Origin: Aphis gossypii
Taxonomy: Eukaryota > Arthropoda > Insecta > Hemiptera > Aphididae
Assembly (NCBI RefSeq): GCF_020184175.1
Contig: NC_065531.1
Coordinates: forward strand, 16,761,213-16,825,212
Direction: 5' to 3'
DNA: 64,000 nt
Shown piece by piece: positions 14,229 through 25,355 of this stretch. A program made the position numbers and the translations under genes. The notes under the pieces are model-generated. The model ran no database searches and was not told the origin of the DNA. It saw only the letters and a list, made by a program, of their open reading frames with translations. Position 1 is the stretch's first letter, and the number at the start of each line of letters is the position of its first letter.

Positions 14229-14419
14229 CAAGGGTGGCTATTTTAGCAGGTAGCACATGTTAAAACATAATAATACTAATTCAATTTAATTTGTTCATAT
14301 GTAAGTAATTTAAACATAATTAATGTACAGAGTATAGGTATTATGGTGTACTGATTAGTGATCAGGAATTAGAAATGAAATAAACATACACATGGTTATT
14401 TTTTTTAAATGTACATCGC

Positions 14420-14425
14420 TTTATT
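14420..14425 (-). terminator. Poly(A) signal of the cuticular protein gene
   Basis: AATAAA on the minus strand, about 75 bp past the stop codon at 14499. It is the first canonical signal downstream, so I take it as the likely 3' end of the transcript. Confidence 0.55.
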
Positions 14426-14498
14426 GAACTTAATTTTTGTTTTTACAAATTTCAGGAATGGAATCGTTAATATAATATTTTCGTCATTTTAGGCATCA

Positions 14499-16510
14499 TT
14501 ATTTTTTGTTGAATTGTGGTGGTTCTAGTTTAGCTTGGGCCACTTGTTGTGCTACTGCTCGTTGAATTGCTGGATGGACACTTGGTCCGGTTGGCTGATA
14601 TCCGTTTTCATCGGCTATGTATCCAACTTCAATTGGAACTCCTGAAATAATAATTTAGTTATATTCATATAGGACAATATCTGTATATGATTAAAACATA
14701 TAAACCTAATATAATATGTATGTCAGTAAAATCGAATAGCATGTATATTGTACATTATTGTACATAGTATTTCATTCGTCCGAGAAAAATGACGATTGAT
14801 TTATCGAAAGCTTAAATAATCTTTCAATTATATAATATACTATACCTACATAATATAAGTATAATTATATACTGTTAATATAACATTATTATACAAACCC
14901 AAAACTGTATAATACTATAATAGATATAATGTAATATAATAATATATAATATTATGTCTTAGTATTATGAGCTCCATATAATTATTACATCTATTGTTGA
15001 ATGCGTTGATGTGCGTATTTTGTATTATGTATAGGTGCAATATTGTTCAATGATTACAATGCGACCATATACTATTATCGCGTAGGTAGTCGAGACGAGA
15101 AGTAAAAGTGACGGACATTTGAATTGTATCTATTCGAAACCTGAATCAATCACTGTTGTTTTGTTTAGACAATATAAAATTGCATCACGGCCCATCGACG
15201 TATTATTATTTCCATTTCATAAATTAGTATGGATCGACTGTTGTATTACATGCAGTGGAGTATCCAGGATTCATTTTACGGGGGTGTTTTAATATTTAAT
15301 TGACTTATAGAAGGTGGTGGACTCCACCCCCCCTCTCATCACCAGGATAATTCTTTATCAATAACCATCACGAACTATTACTATATTATAATAGCGTTTC
15401 TTAGATATCTTCTAAGACCGTGCCGTCGAATTTGAAGGCGTATTTTTTTATATTTATTGCATATTTGCATTTGTGTAAAGAAAATTATACTGTAAGTTTG
15501 GAGTTTGGCGAAATATAACAAAATATACGGCCGATGGGGGGTGTTATAACACCCATATCACCCCCCCTAAATACGCCACTGATTACATGCAAATATCAGC
15601 GGAAATTCGGAGACCGCGAGGAAAGAAAATCGAATCAAAAATAAACGTATGAGAGCAGACATCATCATACTAGGTACATCATTCGTATTATGTATTCGTG
15701 ACGTACGACGTAAAGCACTGAGTATAAAATATTATATTATAGTAAATGTTTAGTTAGGTACCTTCTGGAGTTATCGCGGAGTATGATCCTTGGACGGACA
15801 TCACTGGTGGGTATCCTTGCACGGCTGGATATCTCAGACCTCCCGATTCTTGTCTTTGTGTTCCGTCAGCGGACTGGTAACTGAAAGTCCGACGAGTATA
15901 TTATATTATTACAACTTAGTATAATATTATGGTAGTTATAATATACAATGTATTATAATCAAATACACACGAAAATCATCGTTGTCGCCACGCTCACCTG
16001 AAACTATAACTGCCTTCTGGGGTAATGTCGAACGATTGCTGTAAGATGGGCACGTACTGTCCGTTGTACGCGGGGTTTGGGCCGTTGTAGTATCTCTGAG
16101 GGATGTTGGGTCCGCCGATGAATTGTGGAGGTAGCACGCCGTTATATTGTTGCTGTGGTCCGATGAATTGTTGTGGATAATTAGCCGGTCTGAAGGGGTT
16201 GAAATAAGGCGATGGTGGCGGCAACGGGGAAGTCGGAACAACCTGCACCGATGCTGGCGGCGCCGTCTGCGAAGAGCAGCCCGCGACCAACAACAAAGCC
16301 GTTATTCCGGCGAAACGCATAACCTGAACGAGAAAAACATACACGTGAAAAGCGCGTTTTAGAATAGCGAATAATAATAATATATTGATGTGGATTGATT
16401 TTTCATTTGATGTATACAACGGGCAAGACGCAAAGAAAGCGTCGAAGACTGTTCGAAAAATTCTAGAAACATTCAAACATTGTTAAACTCACCACTTTAG
16501 AGCCAGACAT
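14499..16510 (-). CDS. RR-1 cuticular protein (chitin-binding Rebers-Riddiford type)
   Basis: Structural protein of the exoskeleton that binds chitin. Four exons on the minus strand: 16510-16493, 16323-15998, 15880-15762, 14641-14499; phases close to 201 aa. The first exon encodes only MSGSKV; exon 2 continues with a hydrophobic signal peptide (FAGITALLLVAG) and a Pro/Gln/Tyr/Asn-rich spacer (PSPYFNPFRP, QQFIGPQQQYNG). The chitin-binding consensus runs over exons 2-4: ITPEGSYSFS, QSADGTQRQESGG, VQGSYSAITPEG, VPIEVGYIADENGYQPTG, which is the RR-1 pattern (G-x-Y, DG, E-x-G, GSY, PEG, YxADExGYQP). A MITE sits in the last intron. Expected to be secreted by epidermal cells during moulting; the exact paralogue cannot be named. 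Confidence 0.93.
15253..15581. mobile_element. hAT-like MITE in the cuticular gene's last intron
   Basis: A 329-bp insertion with ends CAGTGGAGTATCCAGG and, from the right, CAGTGGCGTATTTAGG, flanked by a perfect 8-bp duplication ATTACATG (15245-15252 and 15582-15589). The perfect duplication suggests it is one of the younger insertions here. Internal GGGGGTGTT and AACACCC pairs are shared with other MITEs in the window. Confidence 0.85.
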
Positions 16511-16603
16511 GATTTTTGCAGGACTGAGAAACTGTACTGTCTACGACGGTTAATATAATATATATTATATGGTGTCTGTCGGATGAGCTCGCCAGATCGA
16601 TAC

Positions 16604-16635
16604 TGAATTTTAGATGGCAAAAACGGTCGTTTATA
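16604..16635 (-). promoter_or_regulatory. TATA/initiator core promoter of the cuticular gene
   Basis: On the minus strand TATAAA begins at 16635 and an arthropod initiator TCAGT has its A at 16604, a 31-bp spacing as expected for a TATA-dependent core promoter. The predicted 5' UTR is 94 nt to the ATG at 16510. This suits a strongly induced, stage-regulated cuticle gene. Confidence 0.65.
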
Positions 16636-17064
16636 AACATTTTATGGCCAAGACAATCACTCCCATTTTGCCTACTCCGTAAATCGTCCGCTGCAGCGGC
16701 ACACAATAAGACATAACCCTGCTCACTCGTTATTGAGCAACAGTATACCACCGAGACCTATTCGAGATGTTTTTAGACGTGTATATACACACACAATATT
16801 TTACCCATCACCATCACTGTATAGATGTTATGTACCAGTTATGGGTACGTATTAATTTTATTAATTGTCTTAAGACGTGAAAGAGGTAGTTCGTAAAACA
16901 GATTGCAGTTGAATCGATAGCACACGATCATTATAATGTCAAATATAATACTGCATATATAGCGTATATACATAATAATATGTATATACATAGGTACTTA
17001 CTATATTATACTATAGAATAATATACACTACGTTACAGAGTTGTTTTGACTTACGGGCATAACA

Positions 17065-17093
17065 TATAATAATAATAATAATAATAATAATAA
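17065..17093. repeat. (AAT)n microsatellite
   Basis: About nine uninterrupted AAT units, probably length-variable between individuals. Confidence 0.9.
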
Positions 17094-19293
17094 AGGTCGT
17101 CGTTGCGTGCTGTATGCTTTAATGCATATACACAGTATAATATAATATATTTTTATATTTTCATAAACTGCAGTGTTATTATATAGCAACTAAACCAACC
17201 CGAGTGTATATAATATCTGCTAATCCGTTCGTGAATTATTCAATTTAAAGTGTAAAGACAACTGTATTATACATACGTTATGAGTATAATACATAGGTAT
17301 TATATTGCTTAAACGCCTGAAAATTCGTGCAAAATATATAGGTACACATACTATTTACTCACGTTTTTGAAACACACAATTATTATGGTTTCAAAGTAAC
17401 ACAAAATAATATAAGAGCGTCCATCAAATAATTTATATTTAATAAATACAGTAATTTCTAAATTACATATTATCTATAATAATAACTAATGGTTATAATG
17501 GACATTTGATGTTTGCGTTGCATTATTCTATGGTTTTTTTTAAGTAAATAACTGTTTTTATTAAAAAATGTTTTAATAGCACCCAACAATAAGTTACGTA
17601 CATGGTAGGTACATGTACATTAGTGTATATATTTTATTTTTTATAAAATATTAGCAAACAGTTAAAATTTGTAAACGCGTTTAATAATTGATTGAATGAT
17701 TTAAATTATTTTACTCGGTATCTAAACGTTTATTGATAGTATTACTCGTATAAGTCGTAATACATTTTAATATTAAATATTATTGTTTAAAATTTATCAT
17801 TTACAGTTCAAACTTTAAACTATAAATGATCCTGTGAGACCTTCGCCAAAATCATATAACACACAATTCAAAAGATCCTGTCTAAGCCTAAAGATTACAA
17901 TTTGCGTAATGCAGGCAAATTAACAATACCTAATTAAAAATAGACATTATTTTTATGTTTAATTATTAAAATAATTATCCCTAAGTAATAAATACAATTT
18001 ATTAGATTTTATACGGTTAACACTTATGTTTATATAATTATATTGATGTGTTAAAAAAATAAAAATTTGCTCAATAGGTACTTCAAATGTCGACGAATTA
18101 GCTATAGGTACGTATGGATAGATAATATCTATTAAATATATTACTATATAATGTATCGTTGAACAAGCAACTCCGACTATTTTATATTATTTAAATCGTT
18201 GTTTAATTATTTTCCAGTATAATTCGTGCATTATTACGGCAAGTCGGCATTTAATATAATATATTACCTATGATAATAATATATGCGCTGGTATCGTTGA
18301 ATACCCTGTCATCTACAAGTATAGGTTCTCGCCATTTATAGGCAGATATGTGTAATTCGCATACAATCATGTCTTCGAAAATTACCGAAATTACGAGAAC
18401 TAATGTATAAAAAATATTGGTGATTATGACATTGGCGCGGCACCTACGCGGCTATATACGTGTACCTATAATATAATATATTTTGTAAAAATAAATTAAG
18501 AAATAATAGATCCTTAGCTAGCTTATTGTAATTTGTGAGTACCTAATAGGTATATAAAAGCGGGTTGTATTAATGATTATTACAGCTCGACGCTTATTAT
18601 AATTATACATTGTTCGTTCTGCAACATAAGTCCTCAAACATCCCGATTTATAAAACTTAAAACGCATAATTATATAACAACGCATTATATTATGTTTATG
18701 TATATTATATATATATAGGTATACATAATAGATCATGACGTAGTATTTTTGTATTTTTTTTATTTGTTAATAACTTTAAACGCATTAAGGTTAAATGCAG
18801 TAAGTATGATAGCACATAGAGGATGATAATCCATTGTATCGTGTATATAACTGCAGGAATTATTTCAGTCGTACGATATCTTAAGTGATTTTAATAGAAT
18901 AATTTGAAAAATTATTGTAATATAATTATGTAGTAATGTAGTATACATTATACTATTATAATATTTGTAGTAGTATTGCTACTGCGCGGTCACTTCACCC
19001 TTGTTAGTCCCTTTTCCTATACAAAATTATAGAACCTATATATATACTAAAACTACACTTAAGATTCTTAACGGAATGACGAATAAATTTTATGAGATGC
19101 GTCTTTTTTTCAATAAATAATATTGTCAGCAATTATTTATTTATAGTCTATAGTGATTATTGATTTTTATTAATTTATGATGATATTATGTATTGATGTT
19201 ACATAAATATATAATATAAATACTTAGTATTACTATACATTATATATACATACCTATACTGGTTGTATTCAATATTCAAACCAAATAACATAA

Positions 19294-19441
19294 CAGTGGC
19301 GTACTTAGACCTAAATTTTGGGGGGGAGGTTAATTTACAATTAATTTACAGGTAGCAGAAATTAGTTTTCTCATAAGAAATTAAATACCTAATCTAAAAA
19401 TTTCTGAGGGGGATTATCCCCCCCCCATTAGTACGCCTCTG
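19294..19441. mobile_element. hAT-like MITE, G-tract/C-tract type
   Basis: A 148-bp element with ends CAGTGGCGTACTTAG and, from the right, CAGAGGCGTACTAAT; a GGGGGGGAGG tract follows the left end and a CCCCCCCCC run precedes the right end. The 8-bp flanks (taacataa / taagtgta) are only 5 of 8 identical, so this is an older copy. Confidence 0.65.
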
Positions 19442-19499
19442 TAAGTGTATCATAATAATGTATATATTTATGTTATTTAAAAAGCTATTTATGGAATTT

Positions 19500-20290
19500 A
19501 CGCTCTTTTTTAGTTTTTAAATGGAACGATAATGTATTAATTTTACAATGATGAATGAAGTGTGTATGTGTATCTTTAGATACACAACAAATAGTTAAAA
19601 GAATAATTCTTTAAAAAGTTTCTAAAAAAAAAATTGGATTTAGTTTGAACTTTTGAAATTTTTAGTATTATTTGAAATAAATAGTAAAAACAAACAACAA
19701 ATTAATTATAGGTCTTACGTAAAACTAGTTGTTGGTAAAATTGATACGAATAACTTTAGGGCTTTGATTTTAGATAGATAAAATTTTCATCAAATGTTTG
19801 TATCAGGATTTTATATTTTCATGATAAAATTTCAAAATATTTTGGCTTTTTTTAAGCTCTATAGACATCAGCAATTTTTAAGTTTTTTTAAAAAAAATTT
19901 AAATTAGATATTATTGTCAATAAAATTATTTTTGGACGGTCTAAAACCTTGAAAATTAAATTCAATATTTCTCATAAGTTTTAAATTCTGAACTAAGTGA
20001 TGAATGTTTTATATAGAATTCAAAAATATTGAAATTATATTATATTCATAATATTTGTTTTAAAAGTGTTTTATGTTAGAGTTATGTCAAAATTGCGAAG
20101 ATTTACAAATAATTTTGAAGTTAGAAATTTATAAAAAAAAAAAAATGTTCTTTATACATCATAGATAATAGACTTGAAAGTTAACTGCAAGATTTCTCAT
20201 TAGTTTTTTTACCTACTTCTGAATAAAAATCTAAACATTGAGTATCAAACATTATTATTAATAAATATTTGAAATGTTCACTAAATCACA
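19500..20290. repeat. AT-rich dispersed repeat, copy 1
   Basis: This stretch shares ordered words with 56260-57020: 'ttcaaaatattttggctttt...agctctatagaca' near 19830 against 'ttcaaaatattctggctttt...agctatttatagaca' near 56461, then 'cttgaaaattaaattcaa' and 'tttctcataagtttt'. Within this copy the 'cttgaaa.tt...tttctca.tagtttt' block occurs twice, near 19950 and 20173. No termini or coding capacity are visible and the class is unknown. Boundaries are approximate. Confidence 0.5.
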
Positions 20291-23200
20291 AAACTCGACC
20301 GATCCACTATTCAGTGAAACCGAATAAATATTAAATGGATTGATTTGGGTTCACACATCTACCTATAATATAATACAATAACGTTGTCAAGCGTATGATG
20401 TATATTCGTATACTTAAGTACATATTATATTATCTATGGTACTTTATAAAATAATAATACGATAAAAAAACTCAGAACTATAAGATCAACTTGAGTTTTA
20501 ATTGGGGTGGGGGGTAAAATTATATCTTTTGAAAAAACTGTAAGAACTTCCCTCCTTAAACAAGTTTTTAAATGAATAAATATGTAATTAAATGAACAAA
20601 AATAAAACCAAATAGGAAAAAAGAGAACTATGTTATAATATAGGTGTGATACATTCTGTTTGACCATCATAATTTTTCTATATCATCAAAATTTAAAATA
20701 CATAATTTAATGGTTTATATTTGAAAGCCGAATATGAACTGTGGAATAGGTCATGGATGCATATGTAGCATATATATTTATTATGTAGGTATAGTTGTAC
20801 TACGTATACACAAGTATATTATATTATAAGTATAGATACTGAATTAATATGAGAATTGCATTCAGATATATAAAAAACGATTAATTATTATTACTTATTA
20901 TTTCCTTGTAATTTGTAAATAATTGAACGTATTTCCCCATTTTTGCCTAATTACAATGTTGTATAGCATTTTTATAAATATTATTTACTATTTTGATTGC
21001 CATGAGACTTTGTAAGTATAATAATAGTGTCAACAAATTGCTCCTGCAATAAAATTTGGCTATTTTAAGCTCTCAATTTTAGATCTTAATTATTTTTAAA
21101 TTTATTCATTTTCATTAAATTTCTAAAACAGTTATCTGCTGAACAGTGAACACGATATACATATTATTTTACAATTCTAACATTAGTTAATAATTTTTTA
21201 CCTACATACTGGATAAATTTTTTTATCGGTTTTTGACCTATCTGCCATCACTCATATATTTTTAATCAATATTTCAGCGAAAGTTGTCCTTGTACGAATC
21301 AATCATTTCGATAGCTATTATTTTAATGAAATATAGTTAGAACTAATTTTATAAATTTAAAATCATTTGTATTAAAGTATAATAGATCGATTTTTCATTA
21401 AAAATCAAAAAATTACAAGGGGAATAGACATCTCCTTAAATAGTTTATTTGAGGGCATAAAAAATATAGGTACCTATATATTATAATATAATGAAATATA
21501 CCATCTATGTCTACATGGATATATGTATATTGTATTATATAAATTTTCAGTACTTATATATATAATTTACATCTATTTCTATTCACTTTACTACAAATAC
21601 ATGGTTAAAATCTATTTGCATAAATGGTAAAACTGTTGTCAAATATGCTAACTACCTACCAATGCATAATATATCAAAATATTCAACCAACAATTTGACA
21701 TACTCGCACACTACAAAATTGATAAAAAAAAACATATATTTTATCCATAATTTTAAAATCAAGATGTTTTACATAGGTACATACTTTATTACTCTAATTT
21801 TGTTATACACGAGAGTACAACGTAATCCATGATAACTATCACGGTAAAATGATCTAAATATTGTTGATAATTATTAAAAAACTAAACACTTAAAAAATAT
21901 ATAACTATTAAAATTAATACTACTTAACAGTTAACCTACAAACTACTTCAAACTTATCCTCAAACCGAGTTACTTATGTTTATAGTTACGTTGAATTTTA
22001 ATTACTATAAATTATATTTTGTAGATTTGTAGGTATTATAGTAAGAATAATTGACAGAAATATAAATGGAAGTTCGTATATTACAGCCTAAAGGTAAAAT
22101 TATACATTACCTACCTATGCATCTTCTATTTTTCTCGACTGTTATTACTTGTTAGGTCTTACTGTTATTGGTCTTAGGGTACTAAATAGTAGCTACCTAT
22201 TTACTATTTAAGTATTATTTATGATTATGACACATGAGGATACATACCACATACGTGTTTGATACAAGTATATTGCATATGCTATGCTCTATACATCATA
22301 CCATATAATGTCTACATAATATATATATCGTGTTGCCACTTGTCAAATCAATGTAAAGTTTAAACATATGAAATAACAATAAATTTGCTCAGTTTTAAAT
22401 CAACGACCCTGAGAATAATAATTTTTAGACAATTTTTTTTAACCATGATTTTATAATATAACATACTATATATATTTTATACAAACATTAAATAATATTT
22501 AATATACTAAAAATTAATATAGTTAGTTACTACTAGCCACTAATGGAGCTCAATTCTGTTATTGACATTTGATTATTATTCATTTTATACTGGCAATAAC
22601 TTAATATAATATACAAATCAAATTTTGTTTTATATATTTTTTTCTAAAGATTTATGTACAATGTAATGTAAAAACATTTGACCGAATTGTACCATCATGC
22701 ACAGGTTATATTATATAGCCATACATATTATATTAGGTGTACTGTCTGTACTATAACTACAAAGTAGAATTGAATAAAATTAAAAAGAGCTACCTTCTGA
22801 AAACCAATTATTATTTTTTGTTCTATAATTCTATTTCAGATGTATATGGGAAAATTATTAATTTACAAGTTTACAACCGGTTTCACGACTCAGATCTGGC
22901 GCTACTGCGCCTGTCATATATCTTAAGTATTAGGTACCATCATCGCCTCACGGCACACACAATTTACAAGTATTGTGAAACAAATATTTAACAGTTTTAA
23001 TACGAACGTCTGAAAAATAAAAAATAAATTACGACATCGGATTCAGAATTTCAGAATATATTAATACTAAATACTGTTTAAGTTTGACTTTTACTATTAC
23101 AATTCACAACCTGCAAATTGATATTTGCTTCAGTTTGTATCTACTTGCTAATATTTTAATTTATGTATTATGTAATTACATATATTTAAAAACAGTTAAT

Positions 23201-24740
23201 GAGTTTTTAATATTTAATGTTATTTTTTTATTTTTTATTTATGAACTTCAATTTCTAATGATTGTTTAAGTAATTGATAGATATCACATTTAAATTTTAT
23301 CTTTAACATATTTTATACCTATATAATATGGTTATCTATGTATATAAATATTGTTTGTATTACTAACACCGATTGTATATTTGTATAAATAAGTAATAAC
23401 AACTAATAAATTGTCTAGGAAATTCGAAAATATGATTAATTATGATTCATAAATCATGATTCATGAATACTGAGTAGTTCTTAACTATTGTAGCGGTATG
23501 GTGTTAGCACTCGTATCGTCGCGTGATATCACGACTTATAAACATTAAACGTATAACTAATACATAAGAACGTTTTTTTACTTAGTCAATTTTTTCTTGT
23601 ACACAGGTAATGTTTTTGTCATGACATTACTCTTTTTCGAGATTATCTTTAAAGATTTGGTACCACAGTCCTTAATTGTATTTAGAAATGTATAATAATA
23701 GGTTTTGTTTATCTACAGTGTGCAATACTGCAATGCGACAAACGTAATAGTTGTAATAACAATAATGACTAATGTAATCGCGTCATCCATAACACCAAAA
23801 AAGTAATCTAGCGCGTCTTATAGGTACATAATATAATATAATATATATAATATGATATGTAAGCTGTGGCATATTATATAACTAATAAGTAATAGGACAT
23901 CGACGAACGTATAGTATATTAGTATGTATGTAAAGTGTAGACTTTCAATAATCATAGGTGAACTTTGGAATAGGCACAACCGCACAGGGGTCAGCCACCA
24001 ATAATGAAAACGAGTCCAAATCAGCTTTTTGTCAAACAATATTTTATGTATACATTGATGAGTGGAGAGGTACTAATGTACTATACTACTATACTGTCTA
24101 CTCGTATATACTACCATTAGTAAAATATTGACCTTGTCCAAACATGTCTAACCTCCATCCAACCCGGTTAGAAAAATCATATTTTTATTTTTAAGGAAAT
24201 TATTATTATGTATCCTGTATACAGTGGTGTGTTCAACTTTCGAAAAGGAGGATATCTCGAAAATATGAATTTTATATCGATTAAAATGAAAAAAAATTGT
24301 ATTCTCTCATTTACCTACAAATTCCCAAATCATTTAATGATAACTTTTAATTTTAAATACTGATATTGACTGTATTATAATGTGTATACTGTATAGTAGG
24401 TATATATATATTTTCATAAGAATATTAGGTACCATTACACTTTTTACCAAAAAGTTATTATAGATACCTACACCTAGGTATATAATGACTAATGAGTATA
24501 ATAATATAATCATTGAGATGAATTATGTGACTTCATAATTTAAAATGATTAGATGTGACGCGGTTCAAAACAAACTGTATAATATAATAATATATCATAA
24601 AGTGTTGTAAGTTATTGTAATGTTTTACAGGAACGTAAACATCATTGTATAAAAGGACGCTCGAAAAATATAAATTTTCAACAAAAACTATAGTATGTGT
24701 ACCTAATTTATTAATGTGTCAATTTTACGAATAATTAATT

Positions 24741-25222
24741 TTTTTGTCACGCCTGCACCGAAAGTTTGGTTTTCGACCACGGTTGAAGCGTTCGAAAGCG
24801 TCCTTTTTCCGTCCAGCGGGCGGTAAAGTGGAAATCCCCAAAGTGCCGGGCGGAAAAGAGGAAATCCCCAAAAGTGCCGGGCGGAAAAGAGGAATTCCCC
24901 AAAAGTGCCGGGCGGAAAAGAGGAAATCCCCAAAAGTGCCGGGCGGAAAAGAGGAAATCCCCAAAAGTGCCGGCCGCCGGGCGCGTAGGTATCCCCTGCA
25001 CAACCAGAAACTAAAATGTACACCTACCACGGTTCTTACAAAACATAAACTTTTGGTACATCTTAAATGTATAGTAACCTCCTGCATGACGCGTAAACAT
25101 TTAAACATATTTAATTTGCACTGTCCTATATAAGTGCGTCGAACGATGCGTTAGTAATAGTCTATAATTGTTGCATAGATCCCTGCATAACCTTTTTCAT
25201 AAACGCAGGGGCGTGACAAAAA
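24741..25222. mobile_element. GC-rich inverted-repeat element carrying a minisatellite
   Basis: The left end TTTTTGTCACGCCTGC and the right end GCAGGGGCGTGACAAAAA are inverted repeats enclosing about 480 bp that is far more GC-rich than its surroundings. The interior contains the 31-bp tandem array at 24812-24970. Frames on both strands here are by-products of the tandem array. No transposase is visible, so I read it as a non-autonomous element of unknown superfamily. Confidence 0.6.
24812..24970. repeat. 31-bp minisatellite, about five units
   Basis: Tandem units of the form GTGCCGGGCGGAAAAGAGGA followed by AATCCCCAAAA. The first unit is divergent, three to four are nearly identical, and the array decays into CCGGCCGCCGGGCGCG at its right edge. 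Because 31 is not a multiple of three, the array opens long overlapping frames on both strands. Confidence 0.9.
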
Positions 25223-25355
25223 ATAGTATGTGTGGCTCGCGCGGGAAGGCCATTTCAGTCTTGGGCGAAATGCGGCACTTGCCTACGGCTCGTGCCGCAC
25301 ACAACGCCCGCGACTGAAATGGCTCACTTCCCGCCCTTGCCACACAATATACTAT
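25223..25355. repeat. 133-bp imperfect palindrome (long hairpin)
   Basis: The left arm reads ATAGTAT, GTGTGGC, GCGGGAAG, GCCATTTCAGTC, GGGCG, TGCGGCAC in order; the right arm holds the complements in reverse order (GTGCCGCA, CGCCC, GACTGAAATGGC, CTTCCCGC, GCCACAC, ATACTAT). About 15 bp around 25280-25293 form the loop. It starts one base after the right terminus of the 24741-25222 element. It could be a separate fold-back MITE or a structured RNA source. Confidence 0.8.

Larger units (their letters stand above)
5505..14498. other. Gene-poor interval between Vps16 and the cuticular gene
   Basis: About 9 kb of AT-rich sequence in which I see no convincing coding exon, tRNA or rRNA. It holds the long inverted-repeat element at 5925-6700, a (TA)n run near 5780-5802, a short copy of the 'ttttggctctttttgggt' dispersed repeat near 10675, a hAT-like MITE at 10920-11070, another at 14020-14228, and degraded GC-rich scraps near 9628-9710 and 10015-10085. 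Short frames here (for example around 6773-6982 and 13260-13478) have low complexity and no recognisable domain. Confidence 0.6.

Noticed and set aside
15936..16362. Frames on both strands over the cuticular exon (101 and 71 codons)
   Set aside because: Shadows of the Pro/Gln-rich exon 2 in other frames; only the frame with signal peptide and chitin-binding motif has consistent splicing.
24812..24970. Regular direct repeats that could suggest a CRISPR array
   Set aside because: The repeats are directly adjacent with no unique spacers, and the window is eukaryotic.
24703..25133. Several long overlapping frames on both strands (84-129 codons)
   Set aside because: They arise from the 31-bp tandem array, whose length is not a multiple of three, so all frames repeat and stay open. 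No start context, domain or splice logic supports a gene.
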